This document shows positions 41,455 to 53,394 of a stretch of 64,000 nucleotides of DNA, in pieces (the stretch's first letter is position 1; each line of letters opens with the position of its first letter). The DNA is from Notamacropus eugenii. Taxonomy: Eukaryota; Chordata; Mammalia; Diprotodontia; Macropodidae. The notes beneath the pieces were generated by a model. The model saw only the letters and a program-made list of their open reading frames with translations. It was not told the DNA's origin and ran no database searches. The stretch spans positions 57,462,919 to 57,526,918 of the forward strand of contig NC_092875.1 in NCBI RefSeq assembly GCF_028372415.1, read 5' to 3'. Position numbers and translations under genes: made by a program.

Positions 41455-43985
41455 ATTGATGAGGTTATAAAGAAAGGCAAAAGATAGTCCCTACTTTCAG
41501 GAAGTTTACCTGGGCAACTACATACAAACAACTATGAACTATCAAGATATATACAGGATAAACTGGAAATAATTGACAGAGGGAAGGCACTATGGAAGGC
41601 TTCTTAAAGAAGGTAAGATTTTGGTTAGGATTTGCAGAAAGTCAGGAAAACCAAATGGCAGATGAGGAGAGAGAGAATGCTAGGCTAGCAGTAAATGAAA
41701 ATGACCAGAGTCAAGAAATGGAATATCTTGAATAAAGAGCAGCAAGGAAGCCAATGTCACTGGATCGCTGAGTACTTTGGGACTAGGGGGTGAAAGGGGT
41801 GGGCAGTGCAAACAGTAAGACTTAAGAAGATTGGAAAGGTACAAATAGATCAGATTATGAACAGTTTTCAATACCACACAGAGGATTTTATGTTTGATCC
41901 TGAAAGTTTTAGGGAACTACTGTAAAGGGACGTGGTTCTGATGACATGATCAGATCTGTGTTTTACAAAGATCTTTTTGGCAGTTGAATGCAGTATACAT
42001 TAAAGCAAGAAAAACTTGAAGAAGGGAAATCAATCAGCAGGCAATCGTCTGGGCATTAGGTATGAGGACCTGAACCAGGGTGGTTGTAGTGTCAGAGGAG
42101 AGACGGGGACATTTATGAGAGATGTTATGAAACACTTAACAACTGATTAGATAAGGGGGAAGGAGCAGAGTGAACATAGTGAGGAGTTCAAGATGACACC
42201 TAGATTGTGAGCCTGAGTAATTGGGAGGATAGTGGTCCTTTCAACAGTAATAAGAAAGTTAGGAAGAGGGGGGGGAAATAATGAGTTCAGTTTTGGATAT
42301 ATTGCTATTTGGACATATTGGACACATAAGATATCCATGGGACATGCAATCTGAGACATCCAATAGGGAGCTGGAGATGTGAAACTGAAGGTCACTGAGA
42401 GAAATTAGGACTGGATAAGCAGATTTGAGAATCATCAATCTAGAGATGGTAATTGAATATATTGGCGCTTTTGAGATCAGCACCTGAAATAGTATAGAGA
42501 AAGATGAGAAGAGAAGGCCCAGGGGAGAGCCCTGGGGGATATCCACAGTTAGGGAGCATGACCTGGATGGAGATCCAGCAAAGAAGGCTGAGAAGGAGAA
42601 ATCAGATAGGTAGGAGGAGGAATAGGAGAAAGTACTGTCATGGGAACCTAGATAGAAGAAAGCATCTAGAAAAGGATGATCAACAGTGTCAAGTGCTGCA
42701 GAAAGGTCAAGCAGGATGAGAGTTGAAAAGAATCTAGTAGAATTGGTGATTAAGAGATCATTGGCAACTGGAAAGAGCAGTTTCAGTTGAATAATGAGGA
42801 TGGGACCAAGACCACAGAGAGCTAAGAAGAGAATGAGAGAAAAGGAAGTGGAAGTAAATTTTGTAGATGACCTTCTCAAGGAGTTTAGCCTACAAATGGG
42901 AGGAGAGATATGGAACCAGCTAGCCAGCTGACAGGGGTGGATGGACCGAGTGACAGTTTTATGAAAAGAAGAGAAAGATGGGAATGTTTATAGGTAGTAA
43001 AAGAGCAGCAAGTAGACAGGGAATGACTGAATATAAGTGAAAGAGTGGGGATGATAGAGGGAGCAAAATGCTGGAAAAGACAAGTTGGAATATGGTCATT
43101 TGTGCATGCAGAGGGGTTTGCCTTAGCAAGGAGCAGGATCACCCCTTCATATGAGACCAGGATAAAGGCAAAGATTAATGAAAGAAGGCATCTGGGAGGT
43201 GTGAAATGAAGAGAAAGGGAGAAGAGAAGGATCTCAGTGAATGGTCCCACTTTTTTTTTAGTAAAATATGAGGTAAGGTTCTCAGCTGAGAGGGTGGGAG
43301 AAGGGAAGCTATGAGAGGTTTGAGAAGGAATGAAAGGGTTTGGAAAAGATATTGTATGAGTAGAACAGTGAGTCAATTAGGGAGGTATGAAAGGATGGTC
43401 CAGGGAGGATCCAGTTGAGATCATGTACCATAAGTTTGTAGTTGACCCACACAGCACAGTTTCATTATTTTGTGTTTGAATTATTAGAAAGTGATTAGGC
43501 CCAACAGCCTAAGGGAGGAAAGATTCCACGGCTAAGGCGTGGCAGGATAAGACTGATAAAGGATTCTAGAGAAGAAAACCTGGTAGTACATGGAGGGTAG
43601 CACATAGAATGCAGTGCAGTTAGCTTTTTGAAAACTTTGAATGAGAAAGAGAGAAAATAATTGCTGGAGATAAATATGGCACAATGAAGGCAGGTTTGTT
43701 TTTTTTTTGTTTTTTAAACTATAATGTTGACTTGGGCATGTTTGAAAGTAGTGGAGAAGGAACTGGTAGATAGGGCACAGTTGAAAATTTGAGAAACAGT
43801 GGAGATGATTGAGGTTGCAATATGCTGGAGAAGATGGGAGAGGATAGGCTTAGGCACACAAGTAGAGAGAGGCTGGCTTTGCCAAGGAGAAGAGTTACAT
43901 CATTGTAAGAGACCGGGAGAAAGAAGGAAGAAAGTGGGAGATGATGTCAAGGCTGTTTTGAGTTGAAGAAAATAGAAGATAGAGC
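41455..43985 (-). mobile_element. L2-type LINE(s), reverse transcriptase region to 3' UTR
   Basis: On the minus strand open frames at 42259-42879 and 42885-43376 encode L2 reverse transcriptase: NDLLITNSTRFFSTLILLDL, SAALDTVDHPFLDAF, SLTVDIPQGSPLGLLFSSF, with SKTELIISPP after it. The 3' UTR follows to about 41455. The stretch at 43690-43985 repeats motifs already seen at 42960-43190, so a second overlapping L2 copy is likely. Frames are broken and the catalytic YADD box is not intact. Confidence 0.8.
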
Positions 43986-43999
43986 TCTCATCAAAAGAC

Positions 44000-44440
44000 C
44001 TCCATTTTCTCAGTACAAATGCCTTGAAAAAGTACAATACTTATTTATGTTAAAAAAAAATCAACAACTAAATCTTCAGAAAGTATAGGCATAAAGGGTC
44101 TTTTTTTAATATGAAAAATATTTATCTAAAATGAAAAGCAAGCATTATATATGGCAAGAGATCACTAGAAATCTTCACCACAAATAAAGGAGTCAAATAA
44201 AGATCCTCTTTACCCCAGCAATTATTTAACATAGTTCTAGAATGCTAACAACAGCAATGACAAGAGAAAGAAATGGAAGGCATAAAGATGGACAAAGTAG
44301 AGACAAAACCATCCTATGATGGTTTTGGATAAAAAGGATACAAAATAAACCAATGAAAAATTAATATTTCTATATAGCAATAACAAACCCAGGAGGAAGA
44401 AAGAAATGAAAATCCCATTCAAAAATAAAATGTAAAATCA
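44000..44440 (+). mobile_element. L1 ORF2 fragment (1 of 2)
   Basis: Readable strings include FNIVLECQQQ and GYKIN, followed by a diverged IPFK-like string, in the order of L1 ORF2 after the reverse transcriptase core. The continuation is found at 47620. Confidence 0.6.
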
Positions 44441-44454
44441 TCAATCTGACCTTT

Positions 44455-44812
44455 CAGTCCTGCCACACTCTGGTTCCTACCTTCTAGTCTAATTTCATTT
44501 TATTACCCTTTTCCTACACTCTCTTCAAGTCAAATTTGCCTGCTAACTCCTCCCTATACATACCATTTATACCTCCCATCTCTGTACCCAGCACTCTCAC
44601 TCCTTCCTTACTTCCATCTCATAGCATGAGAAGAATCTCTTCAAAGCATAGCTCAGGTGCTCCCAATTATGAGCATTCGAATCTTGTCTCTCTTAAAATT
44701 CCTTTGTATTACTTTTCTATAACCTTTGTATTCACTTGTGTCCATGTCTTACCTCCAGTCATACGTAAGCTACTGTTTCATTCTTAGGACTAACAATACC
44801 TTGCACATGGTT
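44455..44812 (+). mobile_element. L2-type LINE 3' part, interrupted
   Basis: TTCAAAGCATAGCTCAGGTG, ATGTCTTACCTCCAGTCATA and CTAACAATACCTTGCACATG run in L2 order; the expected terminal AGTAAATGTTTATTGACTGA appears only after the next LINE, at 46322. Confidence 0.6.
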
Positions 44813-46305
44813 CATTTATTGTTGGCCTTCAGAATGAGATGGGATCAAAATGACATCATAACCAACACAAGCTCAGAAGGCCCTAAGGCAGGTCAGAAAT
44901 AAATAGTTCATATGAATATTTGGGAAGGAGATGTCTAAATTTGTACATCTCATGTTTCTTTTGAGGTGCTGCAATTCTGCTTTGCTCATAGAGTACAGTG
45001 TCTTCTTTGACAGGGGCACACCATGCTGGGTAGTCCTGTGCCAGTGTCTCACAATCAATTCCAGAGGTCTTCAGAGAGACCTTAAGAGTACCCTTCTGAC
45101 CTCTATATGAGCACTTGTCTTGTGTGAGTTCTCTGTAAAATAAGCCTTTTGGCAGGCACGCCAGCTTGCTGACTAGATTAGTTGTGACCGCAAAACCTAT
45201 GCCAGCTTTACGGAGTTCCCCTTCACTGTGACCACTCCAGAAAAATGTGTATCCAGCTCTGACTTCGGTAAGCTGGCCTTCATTTGCCAGCCTTGTTTTA
45301 CTCAGGGCTGCTATTTGGATGGGATACCTGTTGAGTTCTCTTGCAACAAAAGTAGTTCTTCTTTCAGGTCTATTGGATTTTGTGCTGTCTATAAGTGTGT
45401 ACACGTTCCATGTGCCAACAGTGAGTGGAATCATCTTTGCAGATGTTTTTGTACATTTTGTACATTTTTTTTGTGTTTCAGCCACAGAGTGGGATTCCCC
45501 ACCTGTCATGGTAATCAGGCCAGAGTTGAGTAAGCAGACAATTTTTTGGGCACCTTTTCTAGCGCCCTTCCTCACAGCAGGAGGTGAGCAGTGTGATCCT
45601 TAAAAGTCTACTCAGACACCCAAGGGGCTGCTGAAGCCCATTGCTGCTTCCAGTGAGAAATGACCTTATGGCCTGGGCCACCTGGGTTGTGACTACAGCT
45701 CTCAGTGTATCTGCACCTGCTGCCTCCATCACTTGCCTATTGCCACAGGACTTTGAGACAGGTATAATAGTAAAATGATATGGGTGATGTCTTTTGATTC
45801 ATGCGTAAATTGGATTTAAGTGAGGCAGAGGTGCCTGAAGTTGTCAGCCTTACTCTGTCCTCCAGAGTCATCATAGTCCAGTGACAGGACAGAATCAAGA
45901 CGACTGGCTATGGCTCAGGATGCAGTGGATGACCTTGGCATCTTTGGTGTCTAACCAAGCTCTAAGCACTCCACATTGCCTGCTTCAACTGCCTTCATGG
46001 CCATTGGAACAAATTGTTTTCATCCGCCCATTCCACCAGGGGAAGTCTTCACATGCTTGGGGTCGACACCCCCCTAACTTACCAATGGGTTTGAGAACCC
46101 TTGGTTACCCTCAACCTGGTTTGGTCTGTCTGCAGAAATGGTTTACTGGGGTGTGGCTGCTGAGCATGCTGCAGCTTCTTGGAGCCATAGGTGAGAGTTG
46201 AATGGAACAGGTGGACACCAAACATGGAAAGAACCTTGAAAAGGATTCGGCAGCCATCACACCAAACGTACTGGTCCTCCCTGAACACACCCTACAACCT
46301 GTGTG
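44813..46305 (-). mobile_element. CCHH-finger LINE, internally deleted, with an open 230-codon frame
   Basis: Minus strand order: a 5' UTR (about 46300-45600), then an open frame at 45575-44883. Its N-terminal half is the AP-endonuclease start (TVGTWNVYTL, SNRPERRTTFVAREL, AGYTFFWSGHSEGELRKAG); after LACLPKGL it jumps to the far C-terminal part (FYRELTQDKCSYRGQKGTLK, VSLKTSG). The rest of the endonuclease and the whole reverse transcriptase are missing. The 3' UTR follows. The terminal CCHH finger is largely lost. Confidence 0.75.
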
Positions 46306-47520
46306 GCACAAAGGTGCCTAGTAAATGTTTATTGACTGACTGATTGACTCCATGCTTCCTCTCCCCTTTCTGCCTGTTGCTCTTCAACCCTTTGTGATTT
46401 GTTTTCTGACTTCATCAGTCAAAATCACTGTCTCCAAAGATACCAATGATCTCTTAATTGCCAAATCTGATTGTTTTTTCTCAGTCCTCATTCTTTTTGA
46501 CTTTCCTGCTTTTGTCAGCATTGACCACTTTCTCTTCCTGGATATTCTTTCTTCTCTGGGTTTTAGTTGTACTATTCTATTCTGGTTCTCCTTCCACCTC
46601 TCTGACCATTCCTCCATCTCATTGACTGGCTCATCATTTATACATGCCCTCTAACTCTGGGTATACCCAAAGGTTCTGTTGTAATCCCCTTCTCTTCTCC
46701 CTCTACATTCTCTTTCTTAGTAACTTCGCTATCCCTTATGGGTTCAATTATTAGTTTTCCGCTAAGGTCAATATATCCAGCTACAGTCTCTCCTGTAGTC
46801 CCTTATTCCTTGTGCATTTGGCATTGGGCATTTCATTTGAATATACAAGATAGATCTCAAACTAAACATTTCCAAAACTGAACTCATTGTTTTTATCTCC
46901 AAACCTAACTTCTTCTAAACCTCGCTCTTTCTGTCAAAGAAATCATTAGTCTTTCAGTTCCCCAAGTTTGTCTGTATGGACTTTTCCTTGACTCTTTACT
47001 CTCCTTATTTATCAGTTGTCAAATCTTGTAGGTTCTACCTTCACAGCATTGCTCACATCTGACTCCTTTCTACTCATGCAACTGCTGCCTTAATTTAGCC
47101 TCTCATTGCTTCTCATCTAAGTGATTGCAATAGTTTCCTGATTGTTCTCCTTGCCTCTAGTCACCGCTCCAGTTTATCTTACACACTGCTGCCAAAGGGA
47201 TTTTCCCTAAGTGCACATTTGACCAGGTCACTTCCCTACTCAATTAATGTCAGTGACTCACTAATGCTTCTAAGATCAAATAAATTCTATTTAGCTTTCA
47301 AAGCTTTTAAAAACAGACTCCAACCTATTTTTCCACCTTTACTAGACATTACTCTCCCTCCTTTTTGTGATCCTGATAAACCAACTTTCTCTCTGCCCTT
47401 ACCATGATTAATCTCCTTTCCAAAGGCTGTATCATTTCTTCTGTGACTTTATATTCCTTCTCATCCTCTTCCCTCTTGGAATCCTCTTCTTGTAGAAATT
47501 CACAAATTCTTTTTCTTGTG
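46306..47520 (+). mobile_element. L2-type LINE, reverse transcriptase to 3' UTR
   Basis: After a short L2 terminus (AGTAAATGTTTATTGACTGA) a longer L2 copy reads TNDLLIAKSDCFFSVLILF, SLGFSCTILFWFSFHLSDHS, then ACACACTGCTGCCAAAGGGA and CAGACTCCAACCTATTTTTC of the 3' UTR. The extreme 3' end is absent. Confidence 0.7.
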
Positions 47521-47619
47521 GAAAGGCACTGTTCATGAAGGTACAGTGCTTTCTCAGAAAAGGTGAGCTCTCAATGAATAAGATTCCCTCAGACTAAAAC
47601 TATCATGGGTTCCCTGTAT

Positions 47620-48600
47620 ATCACTCATGCACATACCTTATTTCACATGGGACGATAAAAATAATGACAGTACTACTTAAAATAATTTATAGATTTAGTA
47701 CTATGCCAGTCAAACTCTCAAGAGGATGTTTTGTAGAGCTAGACAAAAATAAAATTCATTTAGAAGGACAGAAGATCTAGAATCTTAAAGGAAATAATGA
47801 AAAAAGGGGAAATGAAGGAGGAAGTTTTCCCTCTCAGATCTTCAATTATACTATAAAGCAGTAATCATCAAAATTATTTGGTATTGGTTAAAAAAAACAG
47901 ACTAGATAAGGAAGAATTAGAAATTATTTAGCTCAACAAGCCAGTGTTCAAGGAAAACTTGAGAACATAAATTACGTAGGGAAGAATTCCCTATTTGACA
48001 AGTACTGCTGGGAAACTAGAAACCAGTTTGGTAGAAACTAGATTTAAACAGACTTCTTACGCATGCAATATAATACATTCGAGATGGATATGAGTCTTGA
48101 ATATTAAAGGTCATAACATTAGAAAAAGTGAGAAGAGAATCAGATCAGTTAGATACTTTTTTTTTTTTTTTGCAGCAATGGTTAGTGGGAGATTTTTAAC
48201 CCCAACAGGGACAAAGGCAATCACAAAGGATAAAATTCATGGTTTTGACTATATGAGATTGAAAAGCTTTTACACAAACACAATTAATGCAACTAGGATA
48301 AGAAGGGGGAAAATCTTTGCATCAATTATCTCTGACGAGGGTCTGCTATACAAAAATCTATAGGAAATGAATTCAAACACACATATATGTACATGTATGT
48401 ATGTATGCATGTATAACCAAAAGTCATTTCCCAATGGCTAAGTAGGCCACGGTTATGAATAAACAGTTCTTAAAAAGAAAATTGCAAACTATTAACAACT
48501 ATATGAGGTATTACTCTATGTCATTAATAATACGAGAAGTGCAAATTTAAAAAAATCAAATTTTAGCTCACTCAGAAAATTAGTAAAGATGACAAAAAAG
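47620..48600 (+). mobile_element. L1 ORF2 C-terminal part (2 of 2)
   Basis: AAAATAATGACAGTACTACT, AGTACTATGCCAGTCAAACT, TACTATAAAGCAGTAATCAT, AAATTATTTGGTATTGG, TTGACTATATGAGATTGAAA and GCATCAATTATCTCTGACGA follow L1 ORF2 order. An (ATGT)n patch at about 48380-48412 interrupts it. Joined to 44000-44440 it misses only about 55 codons. Confidence 0.75.
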
Positions 48601-48604
48601 GGAA

Positions 48605-49175
48605 TAGTTGATGTTGGAGGGGGTTGTATGATTCTGTTTGTCCCTTCCCCACATTCTATCCCTTTAATTTCTCTATCCTTCAATGACATCCTCTTTTGAT
48701 GACTCATTGGGGATTGGGGGGGATGACCCAGACTCTTAAGGCTCTGTACTTCCCTGATAGGCATCATCTTTGTATTATGCTGAGAAGGGATCCTAGATCT
48801 CAGGCTGGAAGGGACATCAATGGCCAGTGTGAGCCAGTGAAGCCCGAGGTCTGACAGGGCTTTTAAGATTATCCTGACCATGGACAGCATGTCTGTCATC
48901 CAAGGACCAGCCTAGCTCAAATGGAAGAGGCTCTCTATCATCAGGATTAACTAAAAGGTAATTTTTTTTTTTTTGGAGTTGAGGGGAGGTATGTGGAACA
49001 TCCCAGAACGAGAGACTTTGAAGACAGTTTATTGAGTTGTAGAGAGGTTACAATTTCTTCTACTAATAGTTTGAAATAAATATTGAAAAAATTCCTTCCT
49101 GATATGGGTACAAGGCAGAGCAGCGTGGGTATTGGAGATTGTGTCAGAAAGGATTTTACCTTATAAAAAGAAAGG
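48605..49175. other. Intergenic, nothing recognised
   Basis: The minus-strand frame at 48516-48899 has no motif. A T-run lies at 48962-48975. Confidence 0.4.
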
Positions 49176-49179
49176 CATT

Positions 49180-49520
49180 AGAGTGGAGTTCTCAACCTTT
49201 TTGCATGTGTGTAATGGACCATTTTGGCAGTCGGTTTGGTGAATTTTTTAGGTCCTTTCTCAAAATAATATTTATAAATCTAGAAAATAAAATATGTAAG
49301 GGCAGCCAGGTGGTACAATGATAGAACACTGGCCTTGGAGTCAGGAGGACCTAAATTAAAATCCAGCCTCAGACACTTGCTAGTATCACCCTGGACAAGT
49401 CACTTAACCCTTGTCCCCTCCCCCCCCATAATAAAGTAAAATACATAAGCTTATAAAGGAAATCAACCGTACTTAAATACAGTATTTTTTTTTTTAATTT
49501 CAGAGATCCCAGATTAATCA
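49180..49520 (+). mobile_element. Nonautonomous DNA element (hAT-like, guessed), split by a SINE
   Basis: GGAGTTCTCAACCTTTTTGC, CAAAATAATATTTATAAATC before the SINE, then AAGTAAAATACATAAGCTTA and TAAAGGAAATCAACCGTACT after it, in the same order as the uninterrupted copy at 19660. Confidence 0.55.
49302..49435 (+). repeat. CORE-SINE with C-rich/A end (WSINE-like)
   Basis: GGCAGCCAGGTGGTACAATG, CCTTGGAGTCAGGAGGACCT, ACAAGTCACTTAACCCTTGT and a C-run end. It lies inside the DNA element. Confidence 0.9.
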
Positions 49521-49684
49521 GAATCTGAGGAATAGAAGGGGTTGATACTAAGGAATACCTGAACTGATTTGGTTCTCCTTGGATGCATATTTCAGTTACT
49601 ATGCTGAGGAACTGGGACAGGTTAGATGTTCTCTTGCTACTTCCCTCCGTTTCTACTAGTATGCATTTGTGAGAAAATTATTGT

Positions 49685-49862
49685 TCTTCCTTCATTCTCA
49701 AAAAGAGTCAATGACATCAGGAAGGTCTTGACTTGCAAGTGAATTGGATTTAAGTGCAGCAGGGTTGTGCAAGGTCATCAGCCTCACTCTCTTCTCCACA
49801 TTCATTGGAGTCCAGTGGCAAGACATAGGAAAAAGTGACTGGCGATGCCCCCCACCCCCATG
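49685..49862 (-). repeat. LINE-tailed SINE, 3' part
   Basis: TTCTTCCTTCATTCTCAAAA, CTTGACTTGCAAGTGAATTG, CATTGGAGTCCAGTGGCAAG show the complement of tail and part of the body. Confidence 0.75.
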
Positions 49863-49864
49863 AG

Positions 49865-50485
49865 AAAAATCTTGAGGTGGGGACTGCAGTCTGTGGACCA
49901 CCTCCTGTCTGTGTCTTATTTCCTTCAGTATCAGGTGGACTGGGAGTTACGAGATCTCAAAAGGCAGTTGACATCTTCCCATCTCCTGGCTGTACAAGCA
50001 GTGGGGCCTCTGATTTCAGAGCAATTGTGGCAGTGAGGAAAACACCAGAAAGAAAAGAGCCCATGTGGCGTTGATTCTGCTGTATTCAGTGGAGGTGAAA
50101 TGTAGACTGATTAAATAGTGACTGCAAATGTCACAGAATCTTGAGTACTAGCCTCTCAACTGATTGTAGTCACGCCATGACTCTTTATTATTTAGCAGTT
50201 TCTTCTCTTGTCCGAGAACATGCCTGTTGCATATCTGATTTATCTGGAATGCTTTCCCCGCCCCTCCCTTTGCTTCTGAGGATCTCTTCAGGTAGAGCCC
50301 CTAATAGAATTGTTCCTATGGCTTCTGGGGGTAGGGGATGGGAGGGATTGTAGTACTAGGAAATCTAGACCCCCAGAACAATGAAATGATGAGGTCAGGT
50401 AAACAATAAGGAGAGGTAAAGGTCACCAGACCCCATTGCCTTAAACCAATGGTGCCTGGATAGCCAGTATGCTAAACAGGGAAGA
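49865..50485. other. Intergenic, nothing recognised
   Basis: Short frames on the plus strand overlap and carry no motif. Confidence 0.4.
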
Positions 50486-50489
50486 CTTT

Positions 50490-50815
50490 ATTTGCATGAA
50501 GAATATTTTATTGTGTTAATGTAGTTTCTGTGTATCTTGTCAGGTAGACTCCCAAGTATTTTATACTTTCTGTAAATGGATTTTCTTTCTATTTCTTCTT
50601 GCTAGATTTTGTTGGTAACATAAAGAAATTCATATGGGTTTATTTTATACCCCGCAACTTTACTGAAATTGTTAATCTTTTCAATTAATTTTTAGATGAC
50701 TCTCTAGGCTTCTCTAAGTGAACCATCATATCTTGCACAAAAAGGGATAATTTTGTTTCTTCTTTGCTGTGATTCTTCCCTCAGTTTCTTTTTCTTTTCT
50801 TATTGTTGTACCTAG
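50490..50815 (-). mobile_element. L1 ORF2 fragment
   Basis: TTATTTTATACCCCGCAACT, TTACTGAAATTGTTAATCTT, TTTTAGATGACTCTCTAGGC and TTGCACAAAAAGGGATAATT match the complement of the conserved L1 reverse transcriptase region. Confidence 0.8.
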
Positions 50816-51104
50816 CATAATGCCTGGCAAAGGTTATATTACTTGTGTACATGCTCAGCAAGACTACACCCTTGGCATAGATAACATGTTCCATGAAACC
50901 TATAGGAAGCATCACAATGACATTACCAGAAGCCATTTACCGTGTGACCTGCCTCTCTATTTATATGACCTGCCCTTGTGTGTTCTTTGCAGGTGTGGCT
51001 ATAGACCTATAGAGTACGTTAAAGCTTGAGTGGCTTTTCTGAAAGATACTGACATGAGAGGTGAGGTGTGCCTCAAAGTGTTCCATTCATTACATCAGAC
51101 CTAT

Positions 51105-51360
51105 CAGTAAGTCCTTTACTTCTCTGAGTCTTGTTTCTTCACTTGTAAATATGAATAATATAGTATTTTCCTGAAAGGGTTATTATGAGGGTAAAATGAG
51201 ATAGGATATGTAAAATGCTTTGCATACTTTTAAAGCGCTGTATATCAGCAGATATAGATGAAAAAGCGGAAACCTACTATGTACTGGGCACTGTTGGGGA
51301 TAAAATAATGAATTACTCACACTTTTTGTCCCTATAGAGTTTGGAGTTTAGTAAGTGAGA
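51105..51360. repeat. CORE-SINE tail half and L2 3' fragment
   Basis: The first part (TAAGTCCTTTACTTCTCTGA, AAATGAGATAGGATATGTAA) is a sense CORE-SINE; the second (CCTACTATGTACTGGGCACT, AGAGTTTGGAGTTTAGTAAG) is an antisense L2 end. Confidence 0.6.
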
Positions 51361-51439
51361 TATTTACCCCAATAGCTATAATAGAAATTCAGTAGAAATT
51401 CAGAGGAAGGAGAGGAAACCTAGACATAGGTCCTAGCTC

Positions 51440-52230
51440 CATCATCTATTAGCTATGTGAAAAATGATTTCTGTGTCCTTGATAGCAAAAGAGAAAAATG
51501 ACACATTTTAAAGGACTGTGGGAAAACAGGCATACTCGTGTATTGTTGGTGTAGCTGAGAATTGATTCAGCCACTCTGAAAAGCAGCTTGGAACTATTCC
51601 CTGAATGCTTATTAATTATGTATGCTTTGATTCAGCTAAACTTCTTCTAGGCTCATACCCAAAGAGATCAGAGGAAAAGGACTTGTAAAATGTATAAAAA
51701 TATTTATAGTAAGTCTTTTCATAGTATCCAAAAAACTGGAACTAAATGATACCTTCTTATTGAGGAAATTATAATATTAAACATTAAAATTATAGTATTG
51801 AATAAATTGTGGGATATGCTCTCATTGTAATGGAATATTATTGTACCATAAGAAATGAAGTGGACAGATTCAAAAGAAACCAAGAAGGCGTCTTTGAACT
51901 GATGCGGAGTGAACTAACCCAAAAAAGAACAAAGTATGTATAAAAAATGATAACATTATAAACTAAAACTTGGAAAGATTTCAGAACTCTGATCATTGCG
52001 ATGACAAGCCACAAGTCCAGAGGACTGAAGATAGAACATTCCAACCACTTCCAGCCAGAGAAATGATGGCCTTAAAATGCAGAATGAGGAATACATTTTG
52101 GGATTTGGCTATTGTGGATTTCTTTTGTTGGACTATGAATATTTGTTGAGTTTTTTTTTTGTTAATTGCTCAATGCGGGTAGTGGGAGGGAGAGATAATA
52201 CATGTTGGTAAAAATAGAAATAAGAGAAAG
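51440..52230 (+). mobile_element. L1 LINE, ORF2 end and 3' UTR
   Basis: TGTATTGTTGGTGTAGCTGA, AGCAGCTTGGAACTATTCCC, TGTAATGGAATATTATTGTA, GATGCGGAGTGAACTAACCC and CAGAGAAATGATGGCC are in L1 3' order. 5' truncated. Confidence 0.85.
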
Positions 52231-52555
52231 GGAAGAATAAAGATAGATGAAAGGAAAGAAGGAGGTGGGAAGGAGAGAAGCAAGGATGGAAGAAAGATGT
52301 GAAGAAAAAGAAAGAAAATTCACCTTTACATCTTTTCAGAAGTGGGGACCACAGGACTATTTCATGTATTATCAGACATAAATGATGAATTTGTTTGTTT
52401 TGTTGAAATGCTTCTCTTTCCCTTCCCACCCCTCCTTTAAAAAATCTTTGTTACAAGGAATGGATTTCTGAGGAAAGACATATCCAGAAATGAAGGGGAT
52501 ATAAAACCAAAATGTGTCAATAAGGACAAAAATAAAGAAGTGGTAGAGCATGAAT
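52231..52555. repeat. Purine-rich tract and L1-like UTR patch
   Basis: GGAAGAATAAAGATAGATGA with GAAAGGAAAGAAGGAGG forms a purine-rich run. TTGTTACAAGGAATGGATTT near 52450 resembles the block at 23700. Confidence 0.5.
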
Positions 52556-52557
52556 TT

Positions 52558-52702
52558 TGTCATTGCTGTTGTTGAGTCATTTGGGTTGTGTCTGACTCTT
52601 CGTGAACCCATTTGGGATCTTCTTGGCAAAGATACTGGCGTGCTTTGCCATTTACTTCTCCAGCTCATTTTACAGATGGAGAAACTGAAGTAAACAATAC
52701 TA
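52558..52702 (-). repeat. RTE-tailed SINE, tail half
   Basis: TTGTGTCTGACTCTTCGTGA, TCTTCTTGGCAAAGATACTG and TTGCCATTTACTTCTCCAGC are the complement of the tail and CORE end. Confidence 0.85.
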
Positions 52703-52704
52703 GT

Positions 52705-53150
52705 CACATAACACTATCCCCATAAGCCTCAGGAGCACTCTTCCACACTTACACATAGTCAATGAGAAGAGTAGGTACATGCATGGAATCCTCTAGGAGC
52801 AGGCATATGTGTAGGAAGGACACACGGCTAAGGCAACTCCCACCTCCAACAATGCAGAGCCCCCATGTTTTTCTCTCCTTGTGGCACCCATTCCACTGGA
52901 ATCCTTAGATCTATTCTTGGTAGCTCGACTAGACTCCACAACAGGACTCTCTGGGCTTGCTCTCTGCTAAAAGCAGCATCTACTAGTTGGGCTGCTCCAT
53001 TGTCAGATGCCGTTGTCAATGGGGGAGAAGGAGGTGGAGAGAGAAGTTCTTTTCCCTGCTGCACTCTGGAAGAGGTATAAGGGATATAAGGGAAAAGTTC
53101 AAGTGGAAGAACTATTCCCTTTCAAGAAAAAATCTCTCTCCCTTGTGGCT
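52705..53150. other. Intergenic, nothing recognised
   Basis: Short antisense-overlapping frames only. Confidence 0.4.
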
Positions 53151-53154
53151 AGCT

Positions 53155-53392
53155 GTTGTTGTTGTTTGCCTTGTTCTCGAAGAGGACCATGACAACAGAG
53201 GGGTGATGGCATGACATGCAACTGAATTGGATTGAAGTGAGGTTGGGCTGTGCAAAGTCAGCAGCATCCCTTTCTCCTCCAGAGCCACCTGGGTCCAGTG
53301 ACCAGATATAGATCAGGACAATTGGAAATCTGGAGATGGCCCAGGATGCAGTGGGGGACCTTGGCCTTTTCATGGTAACGTCTTAAGTAGAC
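53155..53392 (-). repeat. LINE-tailed SINE, 3' half
   Basis: TTGCCTTGTTCTCGAAGAGG, GTGATGGCATGACATGCAAC, CTCCTCCAGAGCCACCTGGG and CAGGATGCAGTGGGGGACCT show tail and body in complement. Flanked on the left by GTTGTTGTTG. Confidence 0.9.
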
Positions 53393-53394
53393 AA

